Part shown: positions 10,109-20,500 of the stretch, one piece after another
Position numbering within the stretch: position 1 is the first letter of the stretch
Layout: every line of letters begins with the position of its first letter
Assembly (NCBI RefSeq): GCF_000204055.1
Contig: NW_006768770.1
Span: 660,195-724,194, forward strand
Direction of reading: 5' to 3'
DNA from: Melampsora larici-populina 98AG31
Taxonomy: Eukaryota; Basidiomycota; Pucciniomycetes; Pucciniales; Melampsoraceae
DNA length: 64,000 nt
Notes under the pieces: generated by a model
Told to the model about the DNA's origin: nothing
The model's database searches: none
What the model saw: only the letters and a program-made list of their open reading frames with translations
Translations under genes and position numbers: made by a program

Positions 10109-10346
10109 CTTTTTTTGACTTGTTCACTTCGAACATAATAATCAAAACTTAAATCATCTACAACAACACACTTTCACAATTTTTTTCACTCTATTTTTAT
10201 CCTTTTTTCTGTCACTCTGCAAAATCTGCCACCTGTCAATCTGCCAATCTGCCATCAATCCACCTCTGTCGATCGAACCTTATAAATTCGGTCTAAACTC
10301 AGTCCAGTCAACAACCAGCGCAATTGTCCAACAGTGGACTATCCGG
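10109..10346 (+). other. Leader between 5' LTR and gag-pol of element 2
   Basis: A/T-rich untranslated leader of 238 bp opening with a CTTTTTTT run, as in element 1. No ORF or tRNA primer complement is recognised. Confidence 0.6.
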
Positions 10347-13300
10347 ATGATCGGCGGCGCGTCTTTGAAACCTGAGAACTTTCTTGACGACCCTGACGTT
10401 TTGCTTCGAGAAGCTCGAAAAGAAAAACAAAAACAAAAACAATCAGTCGAAGTCGAATCGCCACCAGCACCACCTCCAGCAAGGTTTTCCTGGAGACCTG
10501 AAGCGTTCGTATCGGGATCCCCAGCACCGACGGACCGTATTTTATACGCGTCAAGCCATCGCCCCAGTCCTGCAACGGTCTCTGCTGTTCATTTCTCGCC
10601 CCCGCTTATCTCGCCTTCAGCATCAGAAAGAACCGTTGATCATTCACATTTCAAGAAACTCTTTGGGACACAACAGCTCACCGAAACGCCTCATCCACCC
10701 GGTCATTTTTCTACCGAGACTCCTGAATCTAACCCTCTCGACGCGACTCTATCTGCACCAACCTTGACGTGCGTATCATCAAACACGATGTCGAACGATC
10801 AAGACACGATTGAGTCTCTACGACAACAAGTCGAGAGCCTTAAACTCCAGAACGAAACGCTGGCTCAAACTCGACAGGAGACCTTAAGTTTACAAAAGTT
10901 AGTACGAGAACTTATGGCAGAAAAATCGGCTGCTGCAACCAACACTGGTCTTCGATCTGAGGGTAACCAAGAAACGGTGGGCCCATCAACTAGTGCTACG
11001 CACCCTTTCGCGAAGTACACACGCCAAACGCCCGATTCGCCCTCGCCGTTACCTCGTGATCAAACCAGACAAGGTCCGACCACCTCTGACCCAGCGGCGA
11101 CCGTCAATCTCATGTCGACACCTGGAAACGGTCAACCTGCGGGGCTTGAGGATGGATCACGAGAAGCTCAGGATCAATATGCTGGGCAAGTTGGTCGAGA
11201 GGCTCATCAGTCAACGCCGAATGCACCACCTCAAATGACATACCCACCAACCACGCCCCTGTCACCACAAGCCGCAGCCGCGATGTACGCACCTTACATG
11301 CAAGCATATTATCCACCTTTTCAAGGGATGCCAACGGTTTCTGTTCCAACACCTGTGACGGCTGATCGGATTAAGTTGAGCGATCTACCGAAGTTTAATG
11401 GCAAATTTGGGCGACCTGCCGACCTATTTCACTGGCAGGATATGATTGAAGAGACATTTGAAGTCAAAAACCTCACTGATGATCGCGAAAAACTCAAACT
11501 ACTCGGCTCGCTTCTCAACAACGAAGAGATGTCGGCATGGTATCGGTCAAACAAAGAAAATCTGCGTCAACAATCATGGAATGAAGCTATGAAAACGATG
11601 GCTTTAGGTACCTTGCCTCATGCGTGGTTGACGGACTCTGAAGTAGCCTTGCGACGAATCGAGATGAAACCCTCCGAATCCCTTGATGCCTTCGTAAATC
11701 GGGCGCAAAGTTTGCACCGACTAGTGAAGCGAGTGGGGAGAGTGACCGATCACAACCTGGCTGAATTTATTACTTGGGGAGCTCCTCAACTGTTCAGAGA
11801 CATGGTAGACCGGGACAAACTTCTATTCAAGGTCCCTTTTTCATTTCCGGAATTTAAAGAGGCGGCAGATGCCATATGGAGATTTCTTACGAATGCCAAA
11901 CTGTTATCTGAGGCAACACTGAAACGACAACAACCTGTAGGCAACTCTACTGCCACCTCTTCATCTGTCTCGGCGTCGACACGTACCCCTGTCGGCAGAA
12001 TTAAATCAGATGACGAGCGCGCTGACAACGCGTGGCGATATCACGAGTACCTCAGACGCTCAGGAATTTGTTCAACTTGTAAAGACAAATGCAACAATCT
12101 GAACTGCAACAAGAAGAGCATGCGGTTCATTTCGGTTCCATTAGATTTCAACCCCGGCCCACGACCTTCTCGATTAAACGGCAGCAGTACACCATCAGCG
12201 CCCCCAGGAGCCCCAACTCAAAAACCTGCAGGCCGACCAGCCGCTGCATCCACTCGCGTTGCCGCCGTCAAAACCTTCCCGGACTTGTTAGCTGAAGACA
12301 TCGCAGCATATGAAGAGGCCGATCGATGTCGAGCTGAATTAATTGAAGACGCAGCGGATCAGGATGAAGGGTGCGTGCCTGCATCATCAACCACTCCTAT
12401 TATCCTAGAGCTGACATGTAATGGGAAACGGGTACGGGCTTTGATTGATTCAGGAGCGGGCACCAATCTATTATCCGAGAAGATGGCGCGTGAGTTACGT
12501 GTATGCCGTAGACCGTTGGTGGCACCTGTCGAGGTACGCTTAGCAATCCCAACTGAAGGCGCACCTTTGGTGTTGCAAGAATTTGCAATTGCTAACTTGC
12601 AATCTGAACAACCCAGTATTCGCTTTGGAGCCGTATTTTTCAAGCTGGCACCGCTTGGTTCAAACTATGATATGATATTAGGATCACCGTTTTTAACAAA
12701 ATTCAAGTTGGATGTTTCTCTTCATCGTCGAGCTGTATTGCATACAACAACGGGAAAAATCCTTTATGAAAAAGAAATGCAATCTGAGTTGAATAGGCTG
12801 CTTTGTGTTATTCAGAATTTGCACAAAATTGATGAGGTTCAAGACTTGAGTGAGCGAGAGGCGTCAATCTTGAGAGAGTTTGAAGATATGTTCCCGGCTG
12901 AACTTCCACCTGTTGAAGACGGTGAAGGGCCGGATGAAGTTTTTCCTGATGGCTTACCAGACGTGAAGCGGCATGCAAGGCACCGAATTGTTCTCACTGA
13001 TCCTAATGTCACGATCAACGAGAAACAATACGGCTATCCGTTGAAACACCGAGACGCGTGGCGTAAACTTCTTGATCAGCATATAAAGGCAGGACGCCTG
13101 AGACGGTCTCATAGTCAATACGGCTCTCCTTCAATGATTATCCCAAAGAAGGACCCGACAGAGCTGCCTAGGTGGGTGTGCGACTACCGGACGTTGAACA
13201 AATATACGGTCAAGGATCGTACTCCCCTACCCAATGTGGATGAATCCATCAGAATTGTAGCACAGGGAAAGATATGGTCCAGTATCGACCAAATTAATTC

Positions 13301-15932
13301 TTTCTTCCAAGACAGAATGCGGGAAGAAGACATTCCGTTAACAGCAGTGAAGACTCCTTGGGGATTGCACGAATGGGTTGTCATGCCTATGGGTTTGACT
13401 AACGGTCCAGCAACTCATCAGGCTAGAAACGAGGAAATATTAGGAGAATTAATTGGAAAGATCTGCGTGGTTTATATTGATGATATTGTGATATTTTCGG
13501 ACACAGTTGAAGAACATGAAAAACATGTGCGGCAAGTATTGGAGAGGTTAAGAGAAGCTAAATTATACTGCTCATTAAAGAAAAGCAAGTTTTTTCGACG
13601 GAGCATAAAATTCCTGGGCCATGAAATCAGCCGAGATGGAGTCTGTCCTGATGACGAGAAAGTAGAGAAGATTTCAAAGTGGAAATCACCTTCGAATTCA
13701 AAACAACTTCTAAAATTCCTTGGCACCGTCCAATGGATGAAGAAATTCATTGACGGGCTTTCACATTATGTAGGGACTCTTACACCTTTGACAAGCACAT
13801 CTCTGAAGGGTAAGCCATTTCAGTGGGGTGATGCAGAAGAGCATGCGTTCAACAATATCAAGCGCTTAATTACAACTCTGCCGGTATTACGAAATCTGGA
13901 TTATGACTCAAAAGAACCGTTATGGCTTTTCACCGACGCTAGCGGCAATGGTCTTGGAGCAGCTTTATTCCAAGGTATGCAGTGGGATACATCATCTCCG
14001 ATTGCGTATGAAAGCCGAACAATGAATCCTGCTGAGAAGAACTATCCAGTTCACGAGCAAGAGCTTTTGGCTGTTATTAACGCGCTGAATAAATGGAAAC
14101 TCTTACTTCTGGGTATGAGAGTGAACGTGATGTCTGATCATCATTCGCTCACTACTCTTTTGACACAGCGTAACCTAAGCCGTCGCCAAGCAAGATGGCT
14201 CGAAACCTTGTCTCAATTCGATCTTGACTTCAAATATCTACGAGGTCAAGATAATTCGGTCGCCGACGCTCTCTCTCGCCGAGATGACATAGCCTTGTGT
14301 GAAGTGCGGGGAACTCTGGCACCTGAAGAACTGCAATTGATTCGTGACGGGTACCAACAGGATAAATTTTGTCTCAAGCTTCGCAAAGTTTTGCCTTTGC
14401 GGGAGGATTGCGTTTTACAGGATAATCTTTTATATCTGGATGGACGACTGGTGGTACCAAACTATGGTAACCTTCGCCGTGATTTCATTTCACAAGCTCA
14501 CAGTGCGCTGGGACATTTAGGCACTTTCAAGACACTAGCAAGGTTACGAATGAACTTCTTTTGGCCAGGAATGACCAAAGAAGTGGAAACGCAACTACGA
14601 ACCTGTGACTCATGTCAACGCAACAAGGCACGAACAACGTCAACAACGGGAAAATTACAAACCCCTGAAGTACCTACTAGCCCTATGGAGTCAATTGCGA
14701 TTGATTGTGTTGGGCCATTCCCGAAGGTTTCAGGTTATGACATGCTTCTTACTTGTACATGCCGACTAACGGGTTTTGTCCGCCTTATTCCAGCCTCTCA
14801 ACGTGATACGGCTGAGCGCTCCGCAGCTAGACTGTTCTCTGCTTGGTCATCAGTATTTGGTCTCCCTGCTTCCATTATTGGGGATCGGGATAAAGCTTGG
14901 ACGTCGCGCTTTTGGCAAAAGCTGCACGAATTGTTAGGTGTCAAAGTTAATCTCTCAACATCCTATCATCCTCAGTCCGACGGTCGAAGCGAGCGCTCAA
15001 ATAAAACTGTTGGTCAGATCCTGCGTCACCTCGCAGCTGAGAAACACAGGAAGTGGTTTCAATCTTTACCCTCTGCTGAATTCGCAATCAATTCTGCTGT
15101 CAACGTGGCAACGGGTGTATCACCCTTTCAATTCGTATACGGACGCGTACCACGACTGTTTCCAATTCAAAACCCATTGGAAGAGGACGGCGCCGACGTG
15201 AAACACTGGATTGAAAGGCGACAATCAGAGTGGGCCATGTGGAGAGATAAGTTGTGGACCAATCGAGTAGAACAAGCACTTCAATACAATCAAAGACGAA
15301 GAGAAGGTAAACCATTCTCAGCGGGAGAATGGGTCATGATTGACAGCACGGACCGACAACAGATTGTCGGAGGCAAGTTCAAAGGAACTAGCAAGCTTCG
15401 AGCACGCTACGACGGACCGTACGAGATCTTAGAAGTCCTAAATTCAGGCCGAGACTACCGCCTTCAATTGCCACCAGGCGATCTCACTTATCCGGTCTTT
15501 CATATCTCCAAGCTCAAACTTTATCATTCGTCAGTCGAGGAATCAAGTGCAGAAGAGATTGCGACCACGAGTTTGGTCTCGTCACAACCGGAACAACCCC
15601 CAGGAGAGACTCGAGAGGAGCCCATGGGGCATGCTAGGAATTGTGACGAGGGGGTGTGCATTCAAGTTGATGCGCTAACACCCCCGCAATGTGAGTGTGC
15701 TAATTTTTTCAATCCGTGTTGTAAAGAAATTCTGGGCAAGCATTCCTCTCTCCAAAATAACAGTTTAACATCTTTGGACGAATCATCAAGACGAAAGAAA
15801 ACTAAACAAGATCTCGGAGTAATTGCACCCACCGAGTTGGGTTTGTCAAGGCCAAAAACAACCCCGACAGGTCCTGAATTGGAGCCCTTGGGGCACGCTA
15901 GGTTAATTGACAAGGGGGTGTGTATCATATGA
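10347..15932 (+). CDS. Ty3/gypsy gag-pol polyprotein, intact (element 2)
   Basis: One ORF of 1861 residues. Seen in order: a Pro/Ser-rich N terminus; a short coiled coil near residues 150-195; the gag core; a Cys cluster (C-x2-C-x3-C-x4-C) near 575-590; the protease motif IDSGAG near 699; reverse transcriptase with YIDD at 1043-1046; RNase H (LFTDASG) near 1193; the integrase HHCC motif (about 1385-1425) and D,D,E residues near 1451, 1512 and 1546; and a GPY-type module near 1688. A Cys-rich C-terminal tail of about 110 residues follows that element 1 lacks. The tail repeats the motif GHAR..(D/E/K)GVCI; the second copy hits the stop codon. No disruption is seen. It may be autonomous and could also supply proteins to relatives. 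Confidence 0.93.
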   Translation: MIGGASLKPENFLDDPDVLLREARKEKQKQKQSVEVESPPAPPPARFSWRPEAFVSGSPAPTDRILYASSHRPSPATVSAVHFSPPLISPSASERTVDHSHFKKLFGTQQLTETPHPPGHFSTETPESNPLDATLSAPTLTCVSSNTMSNDQDTIESLRQQVESLKLQNETLAQTRQETLSLQKLVRELMAEKSAAATNTGLRSEGNQETVGPSTSATHPFAKYTRQTPDSPSPLPRDQTRQGPTTSDPAATVNLMSTPGNGQPAGLEDGSREAQDQYAGQVGREAHQSTPNAPPQMTYPPTTPLSPQAAAAMYAPYMQAYYPPFQGMPTVSVPTPVTADRIKLSDLPKFNGKFGRPADLFHWQDMIEETFEVKNLTDDREKLKLLGSLLNNEEMSAWYRSNKENLRQQSWNEAMKTMALGTLPHAWLTDSEVALRRIEMKPSESLDAFVNRAQSLHRLVKRVGRVTDHNLAEFITWGAPQLFRDMVDRDKLLFKVPFSFPEFKEAADAIWRFLTNAKLLSEATLKRQQPVGNSTATSSSVSASTRTPVGRIKSDDERADNAWRYHEYLRRSGICSTCKDKCNNLNCNKKSMRFISVPLDFNPGPRPSRLNGSSTPSAPPGAPTQKPAGRPAAASTRVAAVKTFPDLLAEDIAAYEEADRCRAELIEDAADQDEGCVPASSTTPIILELTCNGKRVRALIDSGAGTNLLSEKMARELRVCRRPLVAPVEVRLAIPTEGAPLVLQEFAIANLQSEQPSIRFGAVFFKLAPLGSNYDMILGSPFLTKFKLDVSLHRRAVLHTTTGKILYEKEMQSELNRLLCVIQNLHKIDEVQDLSEREASILREFEDMFPAELPPVEDGEGPDEVFPDGLPDVKRHARHRIVLTDPNVTINEKQYGYPLKHRDAWRKLLDQHIKAGRLRRSHSQYGSPSMIIPKKDPTELPRWVCDYRTLNKYTVKDRTPLPNVDESIRIVAQGKIWSSIDQINSFFQDRMREEDIPLTAVKTPWGLHEWVVMPMGLTNGPATHQARNEEILGELIGKICVVYIDDIVIFSDTVEEHEKHVRQVLERLREAKLYCSLKKSKFFRRSIKFLGHEISRDGVCPDDEKVEKISKWKSPSNSKQLLKFLGTVQWMKKFIDGLSHYVGTLTPLTSTSLKGKPFQWGDAEEHAFNNIKRLITTLPVLRNLDYDSKEPLWLFTDASGNGLGAALFQGMQWDTSSPIAYESRTMNPAEKNYPVHEQELLAVINALNKWKLLLLGMRVNVMSDHHSLTTLLTQRNLSRRQARWLETLSQFDLDFKYLRGQDNSVADALSRRDDIALCEVRGTLAPEELQLIRDGYQQDKFCLKLRKVLPLREDCVLQDNLLYLDGRLVVPNYGNLRRDFISQAHSALGHLGTFKTLARLRMNFFWPGMTKEVETQLRTCDSCQRNKARTTSTTGKLQTPEVPTSPMESIAIDCVGPFPKVSGYDMLLTCTCRLTGFVRLIPASQRDTAERSAARLFSAWSSVFGLPASIIGDRDKAWTSRFWQKLHELLGVKVNLSTSYHPQSDGRSERSNKTVGQILRHLAAEKHRKWFQSLPSAEFAINSAVNVATGVSPFQFVYGRVPRLFPIQNPLEEDGADVKHWIERRQSEWAMWRDKLWTNRVEQALQYNQRRREGKPFSAGEWVMIDSTDRQQIVGGKFKGTSKLRARYDGPYEILEVLNSGRDYRLQLPPGDLTYPVFHISKLKLYHSSVEESSAEEIATTSLVSSQPEQPPGETREEPMGHARNCDEGVCIQVDALTPPQCECANFFNPCCKEILGKHSSLQNNSLTSLDESSRRKKTKQDLGVIAPTELGLSRPKTTPTGPELEPLGHARLIDKGVCII

Positions 15933-15967
15933 TGCAATAACGCCCCCGCAATGTGAGTGCGATAATC
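15617..15967 (+). repeat. Direct repeat spanning the gag-pol stop codon of element 2
   Basis: About 87 bp starting ggagccc at 15617 is repeated, with scattered changes, starting ggagccc at 15881, an offset of 264 bp. Copy 1 is read through as GVCIQVDALTPPQCEC. In copy 2 the reading frame meets TGA just after GVCII, although TPPQCEC is still encoded in another frame downstream. Confidence 0.8.
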
Positions 15968-16456
15968 AACCTTTTCTCTATAAATTTTGTGAACGGCTGG
16001 CAAGCAATATTCTTTTCAAAAATACAGATTCAAACAATCACGACGACAACAATGCAGCAAGAAACGCAAGACATCAAGGAGATCAAATAATTTACCTCAA
16101 GACTTCAAGATCATGATCAAGTTAACTTAAATGACGCAATATATTATGAAGCGATTCAAGACTTCAAGATAATGAAATTACCTCAAGACTTCCAGATAAT
16201 GATAAATGATTTTTTTTCACTTTATTTCGACGAAAATTTTTTTTCTTCCTTTCCTTTTCTATCAGTTCAATTTGGTTATGTTTCCTCTTTTTCTTTTTTT
16301 TCTACTTCTTTTTCTCTTACTTAGACAAATTATTAATTTGAGTTTTTCTTTTTGGGGCGAGTTATGCCAATGGTGTGTTTTCTTTTGTTTTTTTCTCTTA
16401 TTAAGTTTCATTTTGGTTTTGAGGGATGGCTAGAAGTTATTTTTAGAAAGGGGGGG
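15933..16456 (+). other. 3' tail and polypurine tract of element 2
   Basis: Non-coding. It holds about three copies of a short repeat like tcaagacttcaagataatga (16090-16205), then a T-rich run, and ends in a purine tract at 16445-16456 touching the 3' LTR. Confidence 0.7.
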
Positions 16457-16796
16457 TGTAAGGAGTACACGTGACAAGTAGGCATGGGATTACACAGTAT
16501 GGGATTAGATAGGAACTCCTTACCTTTCATTCTCAACGCCCGGCTTCGAAAGGTCCTCACTCCTCAGAGAGCCAACTGGGTGACTTTTCGGAGCTAGGTG
16601 AGATTCTTTCAGTTCTCTTCATTTCTTCTTATCTTTTGTGTTGTTGGATGGTTGCTGACTCCTCAGAGAGCCAACTGGGTGACTTTTCGGAGCTAGATCG
16701 TAATTTATACCGAAGTTCCAAGTCCATCGCTCTCGTGAGAAGTCGTGCCGGACTAGTTTCCGGACCCCTCAGTGAAGGTTCTCATCGAACCTTACA
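16457..16796 (+). repeat. 3' LTR of element 2 (340 bp)
   Basis: Same length as, and read as identical to, the 5' LTR. The direct repeat lies at the equivalent position. TTTAT follows. Confidence 0.95.
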
Positions 16797-16801
16797 TTTA
16801 T
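16797..16801. repeat. target-site duplication TTTAT (right), element 2
   Basis: Matches 9764-9768. Confidence 0.9.
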
Positions 16802-17597
16802 GATCCTTTTGTTCTGTTTGAGTTGTATGCAACTGTGATTTCGAGTTACGATGAGAGTCTTGGCGAAAGAATTTACATAAGCATTGATCAGTTGAGTTGA
16901 TGAGGTGGAATGATTGAGTATCGTTGTTTGATGAGGTTCTTTGATTTTTGTCAACTTGTCTTGATGAGCCTTTACATAAATGCTGAGATGAGGACGAGTG
17001 TAAAATTAAAACTGAACTAGGTCAACTTGAAACTCATCAAGTTCACCTCATCAAGAATCAAAATCAAACCTCGAAACTGATCAAATAAGCTGATCAAAAA
17101 AACAGTTTGATTAACCTCTTTGATGAGAATGAAACACTTCCAACGCGTGATTACCTTTGTGAAGCTTGACTTTCGCTTGACTTGAACAGGTGAACTTGAA
17201 GTTTTCCACTTCGAATTCATCAGAAGAAAGGAGAAGAACCCATTCCTCTGAATCTCAAAGAGACACCTTTCACAATTAAATTTCATCAACTGACTTTTTC
17301 TTGAGTCGCGTCCTGAACGATTTGACTCATTTTTTTTTACTTCCTTTGATCGGTTATCAATCGCTCTTTACCTTTATCACTTTGGGTCAATCGTTCGGTT
17401 TTCTACTTCTTATCGATCATATATAAACCCCTTGCCTCCTTGCTTAGGTTACATCCTCTTGACTTCCATTCCCAAAACATAATTAGAAGCACTACCACAA
17501 CATACTCTTTCATTCCTCTTGAATAATCATACTCCTCTTCGTCATCAGTATCGTCATCGTTCTCATCACTATCACTATCACCACTACCTAATCAAAT
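16802..17597. other. Intergenic region upstream of the RING gene
   Basis: No gene is seen. Short motifs such as gatgag, ctcatcaa and ttgatc recur between 16870 and 17290. The stretch from about 17460 to the ATG is pyrimidine- and CATCA-rich, as in many fungal 5' leaders. Confidence 0.6.
17419..17427 (+). promoter_or_regulatory. TATA-like box of the RING gene
   Basis: ATATATAAA lies about 170 bp before the start codon at 17598, followed by a C/T-rich stretch suitable for a transcription start. Position and sequence only. Confidence 0.45.
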
Positions 17598-19525
17598 ATG
17601 TCTGAATCTATCTTGACGATAGACGAATGTTTTAGTTCCCCTCAGAGACCTGAGATTAAATCCGAACGTCTTAGAGTTCGAGTCAAGACTCAAGGTGAAA
17701 GTCTTAATATCGGTCAACTCAAGAAGGCTATCATTAAAAAAGGATACCCCAGTCTAAGTGACCCATCTCGTATCACACTTATCATCCCTGATGGTTAGTT
17801 TACTCTTTCTTTTATATTCTCATCACTCTTTTCTGTCTTTCCCTTATTTGAATTCTAATCTGCTTTGCTTATATAGGCAGAGGCACTTTGTTACACGATC
17901 ACATGATGGCTTCGATGGTACCACTCAATTCTAATATCTTAGCATTAGTTTCCCCAAGTGCAAATGAAACCACTCGATTACACTCTAAGAACGGTATTAA
18001 CTTACCATCAATCCTATTCGTATATACAAACGCATCACTCAAGACGTTTATTAAAATGCCAGAGTCTATTCCTTTATCTCCTTCAGGAGTTTGGTTAGCA
18101 TTAAACTTAACTTGGAATGTAACCTTGGAACAATTGATTTCTTATTTCATTGGGATCGGTTTTAATCAAGATTTAGTTGTTAAAGAATCTCATCGTCATG
18201 ATGCTTTCCTTAGTTTTTCTTCTTCCGGTCCTTTTTCAAATGTAAATCCAAATCACAAAGGTTATCTTGCTCCTCAACTTATGTTTAGACTTTGGGATGC
18301 CGCTGGATTGAATAAATTGATTGCTTCTCAAAATCGTGATCGAACCCGTTGTACATCTGAAATCGAGGTATGTTTTTTTCTCTCGTGTTTCCAATATTGA
18401 CCAATGGAAACAATCACTGATGATTTTTTTCCCTATCGATCCTCTAGGTTTATAGCGCGTCATGTTTCTCAGTTGACTCAGTCTCAAGTACTTCAACAAT
18501 TCATGGTGGACCCCACGGATACTCACCTAAAACTCCTACACCAATTCCATCCGTGATCATGGCCAGTCCATCTGAACACGAATCAGCATACGATGAGGGA
18601 TTCTATCAACATTTCAATCAATCCGCCAGGACTGTCACAAGTGCTAGTAGTGAAAGCGGTAGAAGTGCCAGCAGTGGCGCTTACAGCAGTTATAGTAGCT
18701 CCAGCAGCAGTGGTGTTGATGACTACTCCGATCGAGAATCAATGGATTGGCGTTCGAGTACTACTACACGCTTTTCATCTTCAAATAGAATCAGTAACCT
18801 GGTCAAGGTTAGTATTTTTTTTCTACCATCTCAATTTTATTCTTCAACCCCAACATTTTCTTAAAACCAATTCTTACCTATTCACAAATTACAGAAAATT
18901 CAAGAATTAACTCAAGAAAGAGATAGAGTATTAGGAGAATGTGAAAAACTAAAAGAAAACCAACCATGCTCAAGTAAAAATTCGCATCAATCACGTAAAC
19001 TAGAAGAAGAAAGAACGATCCTTACCAATCAATTAAAACATTTAAATCAAGAGAATTGTACCTTGAAAGAAGAAATCCAAGCTGAAGTTCAAACTGTTGA
19101 AGCTTTGTTTCAAAGGATTGGTGATTTAGAAGCTATGAATCATTCTACCCAAGCAGAAGTTAAAGCTGAAGTCCAAAGTGTAGGTCTTTCAATTCGTCTT
19201 GTTTTGGTATATCATCATGGATCCTAATTTCATTTTTCTCAATCAGATTCGAGAAAACTTATCAGGAGTGATTACTTGCCCGATCTGTTGCGAACGATAT
19301 GGATCATTATCATCAAACGCAGATAGACGACCGATTCATCTATCGTGCGGACATATCTTTTGCGCAACCTGCTTAGACACAGACTGGAGATCACGTTTTA
19401 ACGATGGGAACCCAAACCCGTATCGTTGCTTTAACCGTTGTACTAACGTTGATCCGAGCAGACTTGGAGAGATTTATTTACTCGAAGAAGTCAAAGAAAT
19501 CTTGGATAGATTAACTGCTTGTTAA
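17598..19525 (+). CDS. RING-finger protein with coiled coil
   Basis: Five exons: 17598-17793, 17877-18367, 18448-18807, 18895-19179, 19247-19525, with introns of 67-87 bp; all phases agree and give 536 residues. The N-terminal 65 residues have a beta/alpha look (RVRVKTQG.. with a lysine-rich helix) but no named domain. Exon 3 is Ser-rich and probably disordered. Exon 4 is a long Glu/Lys/Gln coiled coil. Exon 5 starts at once with a RING-type zinc motif: CPIC, then SCGHIFCATC, then C-x3-C. RING domains of this form usually act as E3 ubiquitin ligases; substrate and partners are unknown. The start ATG lies 170 bp after a TATA-like box. The gene looks intact. Confidence 0.8.
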
Positions 19526-20062
19526 ACACTCATCTTTCTTGTTTGATGTTTTTTTTGGGAAAACGGGATATCTTTCTACTAAACTCGATTGATCTTTTTG
19601 AATCTTAGTTTTTTGGTTTTCTTTTGGAACATTCTTCGTACTTTCTCTACCATTCTATCTTTTTCTCTTTGGTTAAATTCCATCAATAAGGTTTTTTTTT
19701 CTATTAGTGGACTTCTTTTTGGTGACTTTTAATACTTTAGGAATGTAAAATTATGATTCTCTTGACGTTTTCTTTAATTGGTTTTTCTTATCAGTCTTAT
19801 ATGTATCAGTTTTAAAAGTTGATTCTAGTCTTTATTAATGAAAATTGAGTTATATTTTGAAGATCAAAGACTTTAATGCAAGTTTGACTTGAGAATGAAT
19901 CTTCGTTGCTATTCAGACTGATCTTGGCGATTCATTCAAAGAGTAAGCCATGTTTGTGTAGATTTAGCTAAGACGCGACTTTTGGTCGTGACGCTTTTGA
20001 TCGAGTGTGTCACAATCGTTGCAAACAGGTACAAATACCAGACAGAAGTTCGAATTACGTAA
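19526..20062. other. Intergenic, RING gene to tRNA
   Basis: A/T-rich 3' flank of the RING gene with T-runs; no ORF of note. The last 60 bases are the tRNA 5' flank. Confidence 0.6.
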
Positions 20063-20134
20063 TCCGGGTTCGTATATCGGCTAGTATGGCCGCCTCTCAC
20101 GCGGCAGAGACGGGTTCGATTCCCGTATCCGGAA
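20063..20134 (+). tRNA. tRNA-Glu (anticodon CUC), intronless
   Basis: It folds as a cloverleaf: acceptor tccgggt/atccgga (one G-U pair), a D arm with the ATCGGCTAG loop, anticodon stem gccgc/gcggc with loop ctctcac (anticodon CTC at 20096-20098), T arm acggg/cccgt with loop TTCGATT, and discriminator A. The internal promoter boxes are the D-arm region (ggctagtatgg) and the T arm (ggttcgattcc). No intron is present. Confidence 0.95.
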
Positions 20135-20500
20135 TTCTTTTTTGTTGGCTGTCGGGGCTGTAAGTGAGCTGTTCAGTTACGATCTCCCACGACGGCCGGG
20201 TATCTAGTGATCGATGATTTTTTTGAGACATTTTTATCATTCAACATAAACCAGAAACAAAATTCGTAAAATATTTTCATTCAATTAATCATCATCAGTA
20301 AACAAGAAGAAGGTGCAAAAGCAAGAGAAACCTGTTGTTTTAAAATGTGAAAATACAATCATCATACAAAGATGAAAAGAACCCAAGAAGATGAAATGAA
20401 AATCTAATTTGTAATATAAAAAGAAGAAAAAATCTATTCGAAAAATAAAAAGGTAAATGAGTTTCTAATTGATTGATTTATACGATGATAAATCTATGAA
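20135..20500. other. Intergenic, tRNA to transporter 3' end
   Basis: A/T-rich; holds the 3' flank of the minus-strand transporter gene. No gene seen. Confidence 0.6.
20138..20143 (+). terminator. RNA polymerase III terminator
   Basis: A run of six T (after ATTC) four bases beyond the tRNA, as expected for polymerase III. Confidence 0.85.

Larger units (their letters stand above)
9769..16796 (+). mobile_element. Complete Ty3/gypsy LTR retrotransposon (element 2)
   Basis: A 7028-bp element with 340-bp LTRs at 9769-10108 and 16457-16796 that I read as identical, a single intact gag-pol ORF (10347-15932), a polypurine tract (agaaaggggggg) against the 3' LTR, and the 5-bp target duplication TTTAT. 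LTRs begin TGTAAG and end CTTACA. Apart from the last roughly 27 bases the LTR sequence is unrelated to that of element 1, while the polyproteins are clearly related, so these are two families of one lineage. Identical LTRs mean a very recent insertion. Confidence 0.95.
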
